Both the position numbers and the translations under genes were made by a program. A stretch of DNA of 64,000 nucleotides, taken from NCBI GenBank assembly GCA_003330885.1, contig CP030277.1, positions 992,001-1,056,000 on the forward strand. Direction: 5' to 3'. Under the pieces are notes generated by a model. It made no database searches. It saw only the letters and a program-made list of their open reading frames with translations, and was not told the origin of the DNA. Below are positions 38,719 through 46,565 of this stretch, in pieces; the stretch's first letter is position 1; the number at the start of each line of letters is the position of its first letter. Origin of the DNA: Rhodobiaceae bacterium. Its GTDB lineage: Bacteria > Pseudomonadota > Alphaproteobacteria > Parvibaculales > Parvibaculaceae.

Positions 38719-40293
38719 ATGAAACCAACGGAAATACCCCAAGCTTTTTCAGGGCCGCTGCCGCCTACTGAGTTTAATATGGCGCGCTATTGCCTGGCGA
38801 CCAATGCAGCGGAATGTCCGGACAAAATAGCGCTGATCGTAGTGCAAGATGAGAAAGCACCGAAGGACGCAGCGGAACAGTGGACCTATGGGCAGCTGGA
38901 TGGTGCGGTACGGCGCATCGCTGCTGCGCTCCTTGACTCGGGCTTGAAGCCGGGCGATCGCCTCATGATCCGTCTCCCCAACACCAGCGCGTACGCATTT
39001 TTGTTTTTCGGTGCGCTTGCCGCCGGCATCGTTCCGTTGCCAGCATCCTCACAGCTTACCGTCGAGGAAGCAGGCTTCCTGCTGGACGATTCCGGTGCCC
39101 GTGCCATCGCGATAGCTGATGAGTTTGACATGTCGACGGGCGACGCTATGCGGTTTACGTCGGATGATATAGCGGAAATGATCACCTATGCTCGGACTGT
39201 CGATTATGCGGCCACGCGTGCAGATGACCCGGGCTATCTCGTCTATACGTCCGGAACCAGCGGCACGCCCAAAGGGGTCTTGCATGCACACAGAGCGGCT
39301 TGGGGGCGGCGCCCCATGTACCAGGGATGGTACGGCATCAGCGGCGACGATATTGTTCTCCATGCAGGCGCCTTCAACTGGACCTACACGCTAGGTGTTG
39401 GACTGACGGACCCTTGGGCAAACGGAGCGACAACAGTTCTCTTTACTGGCAAAAAGGACGTCCAGGTTTGGCCGCTTCTACTGGAGAGATATGAAGCCAC
39501 CTTGTTAGCGGCGGTTCCCTCTCTTTATCGACAAATCTTGAAATATTGCGATCTATCGGCCGTCAATTTGGCGAAGTTTCGACACGGTCTGACAGCTGGA
39601 GAAGCGTTGTCGCCAGCCCTTCTGAAAGACTGGCAGAAGGCAACAGCCACCAACCTCTATGAAGCGCTCGGCATGAGCGAATGTTCAACCTACATTTCAA
39701 CGGGACCCGGTATGAAGACCCGAGAAGGTAGTCCCGGCAAACCACAGCCAGGGCGCGCAATTGCCATTCTCGATGCAGACGACGCAAACAGCACGATTCC
39801 TCTGACACCCGGGAGTATCGGGCTGCTGGCCATCCATCGCTCTGACCCAGGCTTGATGCTTGGCTATTGGGATCGTCCCGATGAAGACGCGGCCGTTTAT
39901 CGTGGCGACTGGTTTGTGGGAGGTGATCTCGCGCACTTCGATGAGGATGGCTACCTTTGGTATGAAGGCCGTGCAGACGATGTGATGAACGCAATGGGCT
40001 ACCGTGTTTCACCTTTGGAAGTGGAAACGGTCATCGCAACCCACTCAAATGTGGCAGAGGTCGGTGTGTGCGAAATTCAGGTGAGATCTGACGTGTCAAT
40101 TATTGCTGCGTTTGTTGTTCCGGCTGATCTAGACAAAGCGGATGCGGCGTCCATCCTTAGCCACACGGCTGGCCACCTTGCCACCTATAAGCAGCCCCGC
40201 GAAGTGGTCTTCGTTGAAACGCTACCCCGTTCGCCCAACGGGAAGCTGCTCCGTCGCCAATTGGCAGCGGCGTTTTCAAAGGTCGCGGGCTAG
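38719..40293 (+). CDS. AMP-dependent acyl-CoA synthetase/ligase
   Basis: A 524-residue adenylate-forming enzyme that activates a carboxylic acid as its CoA ester through an acyl-AMP. Motifs: YTSGTSGTPKG (A3), AGEALSPALL, YEALGMSECSTYIS (A5), WFVGGDLAHFDEDGYLWYEGRADDVMNAMGYRVSP (A7-A8), and the catalytic lysine in RSPNGKLLRR (A10). The pattern GYRVSP and MSECSTY resembles benzoate- or alicyclic-acid-CoA ligases, but the substrate is not assigned. The upstream gene is a divergent GNAT. Confidence 0.92.
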   Translation: MKPTEIPQAFSGPLPPTEFNMARYCLATNAAECPDKIALIVVQDEKAPKDAAEQWTYGQLDGAVRRIAAALLDSGLKPGDRLMIRLPNTSAYAFLFFGALAAGIVPLPASSQLTVEEAGFLLDDSGARAIAIADEFDMSTGDAMRFTSDDIAEMITYARTVDYAATRADDPGYLVYTSGTSGTPKGVLHAHRAAWGRRPMYQGWYGISGDDIVLHAGAFNWTYTLGVGLTDPWANGATTVLFTGKKDVQVWPLLLERYEATLLAAVPSLYRQILKYCDLSAVNLAKFRHGLTAGEALSPALLKDWQKATATNLYEALGMSECSTYISTGPGMKTREGSPGKPQPGRAIAILDADDANSTIPLTPGSIGLLAIHRSDPGLMLGYWDRPDEDAAVYRGDWFVGGDLAHFDEDGYLWYEGRADDVMNAMGYRVSPLEVETVIATHSNVAEVGVCEIQVRSDVSIIAAFVVPADLDKADAASILSHTAGHLATYKQPREVVFVETLPRSPNGKLLRRQLAAAFSKVAG

Positions 40294-40807
40294 AGGTTGT
40301 TACTGACTCCTCATCACCGTGTGACCTGGCGAGGTAGGAAGTGACCGTGCGGTTCCATAGTTCAATTGGTGCTCCTGCATTCTCCTGAATATCGCGTGCG
40401 CTCATTATGGTTTCGACACCGACAAAGTATGTTGTCTTGCCCGAATGTGTCCTCGTTCCCGCATAGGCATCGAAGAAGCGACGGGCATGCAGTTCGAACA
40501 TCTCATGGAGCCAGGGGATACCTCCGCTGTCGCCGACAAATCCCTCAGGAAACTCCCAGCACAGATGGGGACGGACAATGAGACGATTTGCTTTCTTCCT
40601 GGCACAAGGTACCACGACCCCCTGCCAGTTCTTCCGGGCATACACAGTTGAGACACAGAAAGACGTATCGGCAAACGGTGTCTCACTTTGGTAGTGATGG
40701 TGTTTCTCTTGGCTACTAACAGCTTCAGAAAAGGAAAGCGTATTTTGCTCACGCTCAAACCGCGCAAGCACCCTCCATTTCAGGTCACTGACCTTTGCCT
40801 CAAACAC
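40157..40807 (-). pseudogene. Probable gene remnant, unknown
   Basis: An open minus-strand frame whose codon use looks genuinely coding (for example WRVLARFEREQ and LCWEFPEGFVGD) but which has no convincing start. In-frame coding-like sequence (IDWDEYRSHTSCDGRR) continues upstream of GTG 40807 to a TAG at 40859-40861, and the 3' end runs 137 bases into the CoA-ligase gene, suggesting the original stop was lost. It reads as a truncated gene rather than a shadow, because most of it covers otherwise empty DNA. No family is recognised. The rest of 40862-41098 holds only a TetR-type palindrome. Confidence 0.4.
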
Positions 40808-40984
40808 CGTACGCCTCCCGTCGCAACTTGTGTGGGACCGATATTCATCCCAATCGATCTATGCCGAGCACCACACAGAAGCGAAAATTAGAGGCGAGTT
40901 ATTGACAATGTGTGAGTGCATCGTTGATTGGAGGAAAAAACAACATCGACCTATAACCAAGTACTACACACGCTTTTAGTTGAA

Positions 40985-41000
40985 TAGACAGATCAGTCTA
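40985..41000. promoter_or_regulatory. TetR/NemR-like operator palindrome
   Basis: TAGACAGATCAGTCTA has TAGAC/GTCTA arms around a GATC centre. It resembles the TAGACC-N4-GGTCTA operator used by NemR-type TetR repressors. It lies in the AT-rich gap upstream of the gene remnant and behind the SDR gene, with no regulator gene next to it. Confidence 0.4.
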
Positions 41001-41098
41001 AGTTTGATGGCGACGCCTGGTTTCTCGCGAAAATAGTTTGTTCCCGGACAGATAGTAGAATCAGGTTTTGCCATATGGTCAACGAAATCGGTATGGCG

Positions 41099-41869
41099 TT
41101 ACAATGATTGTCCGTCATCTATGGTCAGCACCGATCCAGTCATCAGGCGCCCCTGCTCTGAAGCGAGCATCAGCAATGCACCATCCAGATCAGTTTCTTG
41201 GCCCAGACGTCGGCGGGGCCACGCTTTGATTTGTTTCTCGCCTCCTGCGCTCGCAAACCACTCGCTGTTGAGTTCGGTTTCAATAAAGCCGGGGCAAAGC
41301 GCATTGACATTGATTTTGTGTCGTGCCCATTCATGGGCAAGCGATCGCGTCATCATGGCAACAGCAGCCTTGGACATGCAATAGGTCGCAAGCCCAGGCA
41401 GGACAGTATGGGCGCCGATAGAGGCGATATTGACGATATTGCCCCCCTCTCCTCGCTCAATCATGCGTTTGGCAACGTGGGTTGCCATAAAAAAGGCGCC
41501 CCGCATGTTGGTGGACATCATGGTATCGAAGTCTTCTGGCGACATGTCGACCGCAGGCGACTGCACATTCATCCCTGCGTTATTGACCAGCAGATCAATG
41601 TGGCCGAGCTCGGTCTCAACCTCGCGAACACAGCGCTCGATGGACGAAACGTCGGTGACATCGAGCTGAATTGGAAGCACACGTGCTCCCATCCCTTCAA
41701 TTTCTTTCCCTAGCCTTTCCAACCGATCGACCCGTCGCCCTGTAATCGCGACTGCAGCCCCTGCGTCCGCCAGCACCTGGGCAAACCGATGGCCAAGCCC
41801 ACTGGTCGTGCCTGTAACGATAGCAACCTTGCCTGTGAGGTCTTGGGGAGATGGTGGCACAAAAGACAT
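41099..41869 (-). CDS. Short-chain dehydrogenase/reductase
   Basis: A 256-residue classical SDR. The cofactor loop is VTGTTSGLGHRFA, then LVNNAGMN, an active-site serine in NIVNIASIGAH, and YCMSKAA with the catalytic Tyr-x-x-x-Lys. The GR-R pair after the second strand (ITGRRVDRLE) favours NADP(H). Likely oxidises or reduces a hydroxyacyl or alicyclic substrate. Divergent from the FrnE-like gene across a palindrome-bearing gap. Confidence 0.92.
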   Translation of the reverse strand: MSFVPPSPQDLTGKVAIVTGTTSGLGHRFAQVLADAGAAVAITGRRVDRLERLGKEIEGMGARVLPIQLDVTDVSSIERCVREVETELGHIDLLVNNAGMNVQSPAVDMSPEDFDTMMSTNMRGAFFMATHVAKRMIERGEGGNIVNIASIGAHTVLPGLATYCMSKAAVAMMTRSLAHEWARHKINVNALCPGFIETELNSEWFASAGGEKQIKAWPRRRLGQETDLDGALLMLASEQGRLMTGSVLTIDDGQSL

Positions 41870-41910
41870 ATGGAAGCTCCTGAGATGAGATCTGGGCGCA
41901 TCCTATGTTT

Positions 41911-41936
41911 CACATGACTGTCGTCAAGTCATTGTG
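41911..41936. promoter_or_regulatory. Candidate operator between SDR and FrnE-like genes
   Basis: CACA-TGACT-N7-AGTCA-T-TGTG, a dyad with nine matched positions per side and one extra base on the right. It sits in the centre of the 143-base divergent promoter gap. The regulator is unknown. Confidence 0.35.
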
Positions 41937-42012
41937 AGCGCACAGGTTTTGCGTGGATCGTGGAGAGGCGTCATACTATGAGCATCAAAATACACTGACC
42001 CGAGGAAGTCTC

Positions 42013-42669
42013 ATGCAGCTCGACGTTATTTCCGACACAGTTTGTCCCTGGTGCTACATCGGCAAGAAACGCTTGGATAAGGCCGTCAGTGCCTGGGATC
42101 GCAAAGACGTTGAGATTTCCATTTCATGGAGGCCCTATCAGCTTGACGCCACAATTCCGGCGGAAGGGGTAGACAGGCAAAAATACTATGAGCGGAAGTT
42201 CGGCTCTGAGCGTGCGAAAGAAGCAGGCAAAATGATCTCTGAGCTTGGGGAGAAGGAAGGCATCAATTTCGCTTTCGACCAGATCAAGCGCTCGCCAAAC
42301 ACTCTCGACAGCCATCGTCTCGTGCGCTGGGCGGCAAGTGCCGGTCTTCAAATGGAAGCGGTCGAACTTCTCTTCAAACGCTATTTTGAAGAGGGAGAGG
42401 ATGTCGGCAAGGCTGAAGTGCTAATCGAAGTTGCCTCCGACATCGGCATGGATGTGGCTCTGGTGAAGGAGCTGCTCGCCAGCGACGCGGACCGCAAACA
42501 GGTGGAATATGAAGACCATATGGCCCGCGAGATGGGTGTCACCGGCGTGCCCTGTTTCCTGTTTGAAAACAAGTTCTCCGTTGTTGGTGCTCAGGATGTA
42601 GAAACGCTGACCAAGGTATTCAGTCGTGTTCAGGAACGGCTGGTGGAGCGACCCGCCGCACAGGCTTAA
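42013..42669 (+). CDS. DsbA-family oxidoreductase, FrnE-like
   Basis: A 218-residue cytoplasmic thioredoxin-fold protein. The active site is C11-P-W-C14 in ISDTVCPWCYIGKKRL, a helical insertion follows, and the cis-Pro loop is GVTGVPCFLFENKF with an extra cysteine. FrnE-type proteins are disulfide isomerases linked to oxidative stress; 2-hydroxychromene-2-carboxylate isomerases share the fold but lack CxxC, so FrnE is the better call. ATG 42013 follows GAGGAAG; the frame is open 20 codons upstream. The stop overlaps the mfd stop. Confidence 0.9.
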   Translation: MQLDVISDTVCPWCYIGKKRLDKAVSAWDRKDVEISISWRPYQLDATIPAEGVDRQKYYERKFGSERAKEAGKMISELGEKEGINFAFDQIKRSPNTLDSHRLVRWAASAGLQMEAVELLFKRYFEEGEDVGKAEVLIEVASDIGMDVALVKELLASDADRKQVEYEDHMAREMGVTGVPCFLFENKFSVVGAQDVETLTKVFSRVQERLVERPAAQA

Positions 42670-45600
42670 GCCGCCACGGTCTCCGCAGCCAGTTCAGAAA
42701 GTTTCCGGGCGAGCTTGAAGGTTCCCTCCAGCCGATCTTCGGAGAGATCCCACGCGCGCTTAAAGACGAGCTTGTGATCGGGACGCAGCTTCGCCCTATC
42801 CCGCTCATCATTGATGAACTCAACCAGCCCAACCGGGTTTGCAAAAGCATTGTCACGGAATGTGAGCACAGCTCCTTTTGGTCCTGCGTCGATTTTTTCA
42901 ATCCCAGCAGCGCGGCAAAAGCCTTTGATCTCAACAATTTTGAGAAGCGAGTCGACTTCTTCTGGCAGCGGCCCGAACCGGTCAATCAGTTCGGCAGCGA
43001 ATGCATCGATCTCCGTACGGCTTTCAACCTGTGATAGCCGTCGATAAAGTGCCATACGGGCGTCAAGGTCGGTGACATAGTGATCAGGGATGAGAACCGG
43101 CGTGCCAATATTGATCTGTGGCGACCATTGATCTGATCCCTCGCCGTCTTCACCACGAAGCTGGGCAACCGCCTCCTCCAGCATTTCCTGGTAGAGCTCA
43201 TAGCCAACTTCTCTGATGTGACCAGACTGTTCATCACCCAATAGGTTGCCTGCTCCTCGAATGTCGAGGTCGTGGCTTGCAAGCGTAAACCCGGCACCAA
43301 GGCTATCAAGCGACTGCAGGACGCGTAGGCGCTTCTCGGCGTTGGCCGTGAGCTTCCGCGTGGCTGGTGTTGTGAAATAAGCGTAGGCCCGAGATTTCGA
43401 CCGTCCAACACGTCCACGCAACTGGTAAAGCTGTGAGAGGCCGAACATATCTGCCCGGTGAATGACCAGCGTATTGGCTGAGGGAATATCAATGCCTGAC
43501 TCCACAATGGTCGTGGATAGAAGCACATCATATTGCCCGTCATAGAATGCGGTCATTTTGTCTTCGAGCTCGCTCGGCGTCATCTGACCATGGGCCGTAA
43601 TGAATTTCACTTCCGGCACCTGTTCGCGGAGGAACTCTTCAATCTCTCCCAGGTCAGCAATACGTGGGCAGACATAGAAACTCTGGCCGCCACGATAATG
43701 CTCTCGCAGGATTGCTTCGCGGATCACCACGGGATCGAACGGCGTAACATAGGTCCGGACCGCCAAACGGTCGACAGGCGGCGTGGCGATGATCGAGAGT
43801 TCCCGCACACCAGAGAGTGCCAGTTGGAGCGTTCGCGGAATGGGCGTCGCGGTCAGCGTCAATACGTGTACATCGGCTTTGAGTTGCTTCAGACGTTCTT
43901 TGTGGGAGACACCGAAATGCTGCTCCTCATCGACGATCAATAGGCCAAGATCTTTGAACTTGATGCTCTTGGCGAGCAGTGCGTGGGTCCCAATGATTAC
44001 ATCTACCTGACCATTGGCGAGTTCCTCGCGGGTCTGATTGGCTTCTTTCGTGCCAACCAGGCGCGAGAGACGTCCGAGCCGGATCGGCAGTCCCTTAAAG
44101 CGCTCAAGGAACGTTTTGTAGTGCTGACGTGCCAACAGCGTCGTGGGCACGACGACGGCTACCTGGCGACCTTCCATGGCTGCAACAAAGGCTGCGCGCA
44201 GTGCCACCTCTGTTTTGCCAAAACCCACGTCACCACAGACAAGTCTGTCCATCGGACGGCCGCGGGACAGGTCTTCGATAACAGCCTCAATCGATTGTAG
44301 CTGGTCATCAGTTTCGTCAAAGGGGAAGCGTGCACAGAATTCGTCAAAGGCCCCTTCTTGAGGCACAAATTTCGGAGCGTCTTTCAACTCGCGCGCAGCA
44401 GCGATCTTGATCAGCTCTCCCGCCATTTCTGTGATGCGCTCTTTGAGCTTGGCCTTCCGCGCCTGCCATCCAGTGCCACCCAGCCTGTCCAGCTGAACCA
44501 CAGTATCATCTGACCCGTAGCGCGAAAGGAGCTCGATGTTCTCCACGGGAAGGAAGAGCTTGTCGCCCCCATGGTAGAGTAAGAGCACGCAGTCATGGGG
44601 TGCACCCGTCACGTCGATCGTCTGCAATCCGTCAAACCGGCCGATCCCGTGATCGACATGTACCACGATATCACCAGGTGACAGGCTGGACGCTTCTTTC
44701 AGAAAATTGTCAGCGCGCTTCTTGCGGTGACGTCGGACAAGCCGGTCGCCTAGCACATCCTGTTCGCTGATGACGGCGACATCGTCCGTCTCAAAGCCGG
44801 TCTCTAGTCCCAGCACCAACAAGTGGACCATTGCCGGATTGCTCGAAAGCACACTTGCCCAATCGTCAGTCGGAGCGATGTTCTCGACACCATGATCCTT
44901 CAGTACGCCTTGAAGACGCTCACGGGCGCCTGCACTCCAGCTGGCAAGGGCAATGCGCTTCTTCGTGGCCCGCAACCCACGAATATGAGTGGCGAGCGCA
45001 TCGAATACATTGACGCCGTCCTGCTGACGTTCCGGCGCAAAGCTTCGACCTTCTTTCGCCCCAAGGCTGAGCGATGTGTCGCTGTCTGGCTGCGCGAACG
45101 GCGTGAAAACCCGGACTTGTCGCTCTGCGAGCTGCGTTTGCCATTCCTCTTCATCAAGATAGAGCGCGGCAGGCGGCAACGGCTTGAAGCTGGTTCCTTC
45201 CAGGTTCTTCATTTTGAGGGCGGTTTCACGCGCCTCAAAATAATCCTTGATCAGGTCCAACCGGGACTGACGGGCATCGTCCACCAGCTGATCCAGGGTG
45301 ATTTTTGAACCTTCGAGGTAGCCGAAGAGCGTGTCCAGGCTTTCATGGAAAAGCGGAAGCCAGTGTTCCATGCCGTGGTGCTTGCGGCCTTCGCTTACGG
45401 CCTCATAAAGCGGGTCAGCGTCAGAGACAGCCCCGAATGCGGCGACATATCCTGCCCGAAACCGGCGGATCGCTTCCCCATCCAGATGAATTTCGCTTAC
45501 CGGAACCAGGTCCATGCGCGAGCGCTTTCCGGTTGTAAGCTGATCTTCCGGATCAAACGTCCGGATCGCTTCGAGCGTGTCGCCGAACATGTCGAGGCGC

Positions 45601-46145
45601 AGCGCTGTGTCGCCGTCCGGTGGATAGAGATCAACAATGCCGCCGCGCACGGCATATTCACCAGGCTCCCTGACAGTGCCGGTGCGGTTATATCCATTGA
45701 GGGTGAGATATTCCAAGAGACCGTCCAGATCGATCCGGTCTCCGGCAGCGGCTGCCCAGGCTCCCTCTTCCAACAACTGGCGTGGCGGCACCCGCTGCAG
45801 CGCCGCATTGACCGTCGCGAGCACCACAAGCGGCCTTTTCGGGTCGCCAAGGTGCACCAAGCGCGCAAGTGTCGCCATGCGTTGTGCCACAACCTCGGAC
45901 TGCGGCGAGACACGGTCATAGGGAAGACAGTCCCAGGCCGGAAACCTCAATATCTCAAGATCGGGGGCGAAAAAGGCCAGTGCCTCCGCCAGCGCGCTCA
46001 GGCGCGCATCGTCCCGCGCAATGTGCAGCACTGGCGCGGCTGCAGCGCGAGCGATATCGGCCAGGACCAGCGCGTCATAGCCCTCAGGTGTCTCGCCGAG
46101 GGTGAGCTGTCCCTTAGACGTCAAAATGCGATCATGAAGCGTCAC
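42666..46145 (-). CDS. mfd: Transcription-repair coupling factor
   Basis: A 1159-residue DNA translocase that removes RNA polymerase stalled at lesions and recruits UvrA. The N-terminal UvrB-like domains are followed by the RNA-polymerase-interacting domain (PGDIVVHVDHGIGRFDGLQTI). The RecG-like motor has GDVGFGKTEVALRAAF, DEEQHFGVSHKERLK, TATPIPRTLQLAL and LRGRVGRSKSRAYAY, and the C-terminal TRCF domain is present. Start is GTG 46145, five bases after the sdhE stop, so the two genes are coupled. Confidence 0.98.
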   Translation of the reverse strand: MTLHDRILTSKGQLTLGETPEGYDALVLADIARAAAAPVLHIARDDARLSALAEALAFFAPDLEILRFPAWDCLPYDRVSPQSEVVAQRMATLARLVHLGDPKRPLVVLATVNAALQRVPPRQLLEEGAWAAAAGDRIDLDGLLEYLTLNGYNRTGTVREPGEYAVRGGIVDLYPPDGDTALRLDMFGDTLEAIRTFDPEDQLTTGKRSRMDLVPVSEIHLDGEAIRRFRAGYVAAFGAVSDADPLYEAVSEGRKHHGMEHWLPLFHESLDTLFGYLEGSKITLDQLVDDARQSRLDLIKDYFEARETALKMKNLEGTSFKPLPPAALYLDEEEWQTQLAERQVRVFTPFAQPDSDTSLSLGAKEGRSFAPERQQDGVNVFDALATHIRGLRATKKRIALASWSAGARERLQGVLKDHGVENIAPTDDWASVLSSNPAMVHLLVLGLETGFETDDVAVISEQDVLGDRLVRRHRKKRADNFLKEASSLSPGDIVVHVDHGIGRFDGLQTIDVTGAPHDCVLLLYHGGDKLFLPVENIELLSRYGSDDTVVQLDRLGGTGWQARKAKLKERITEMAGELIKIAAARELKDAPKFVPQEGAFDEFCARFPFDETDDQLQSIEAVIEDLSRGRPMDRLVCGDVGFGKTEVALRAAFVAAMEGRQVAVVVPTTLLARQHYKTFLERFKGLPIRLGRLSRLVGTKEANQTREELANGQVDVIIGTHALLAKSIKFKDLGLLIVDEEQHFGVSHKERLKQLKADVHVLTLTATPIPRTLQLALSGVRELSIIATPPVDRLAVRTYVTPFDPVVIREAILREHYRGGQSFYVCPRIADLGEIEEFLREQVPEVKFITAHGQMTPSELEDKMTAFYDGQYDVLLSTTIVESGIDIPSANTLVIHRADMFGLSQLYQLRGRVGRSKSRAYAYFTTPATRKLTANAEKRLRVLQSLDSLGAGFTLASHDLDIRGAGNLLGDEQSGHIREVGYELYQEMLEEAVAQLRGEDGEGSDQWSPQINIGTPVLIPDHYVTDLDARMALYRRLSQVESRTEIDAFAAELIDRFGPLPEEVDSLLKIVEIKGFCRAAGIEKIDAGPKGAVLTFRDNAFANPVGLVEFINDERDRAKLRPDHKLVFKRAWDLSEDRLEGTFKLARKLSELAAETVAA

Positions 46146-46150
46146 GGTGT

Positions 46151-46441
46151 CTATTCAGGCCTCTTGGGGACCGCCGTGCCCATGAAGTCGAGCTGACAGA
46201 TGCGTTTGAAAATAGGGGTATTGAAGGCGTCCGGCACAGGGTCACGATTCGCGATCCAGCCATAGACCTGATCGTCGGGTTCCTCGAGCAGCGCCTCAAA
46301 CAGGTCTAGATCGGGCGTGTCGAGCTCCTGAATATGCGCGTCGGCAAACCGACCCATTATGAGGTCCATTTCCTTGATGCCCCGGTGCCAGGCCCGGAAC
46401 TGCAGCCGCTTGCGGCGGACGTCTAGCGTCTCGTCGGTCAT
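46151..46441 (-). CDS. sdhE: Succinate dehydrogenase assembly factor 2 (FAD assembly factor)
   Basis: A 96-residue protein of the SdhE/SDHAF2 family that promotes covalent flavinylation of SdhA. The signature RGxxE is seen as R20-G-I-K-E24-M-D, followed by LFEALLEEPDDQVYGWI. ATG 46441 gives the normal family length; the frame is open well upstream. Divergent from recG and directly ahead of mfd, the usual alphaproteobacterial arrangement. Confidence 0.94.
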   Translation of the reverse strand: MTDETLDVRRKRLQFRAWHRGIKEMDLIMGRFADAHIQELDTPDLDLFEALLEEPDDQVYGWIANRDPVPDAFNTPIFKRICQLDFMGTAVPKRPE

Positions 46442-46565
46442 GAAATCCTCAATATCGGTGGTAGTGCTTTGGCCGCAGGATATATACGTTTCCGCTCTGC
46501 CTGTCAGCCCGTCCCGGGTAGGATTGGGTAAGATAACGACATGTTCAACCGATTGACGGAAACCC

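Noticed and set aside
45345-46196. 283-residue plus-strand frame
   Set aside because: Antisense to the N-terminal part of mfd; low-complexity basic composition and no ribosome site.
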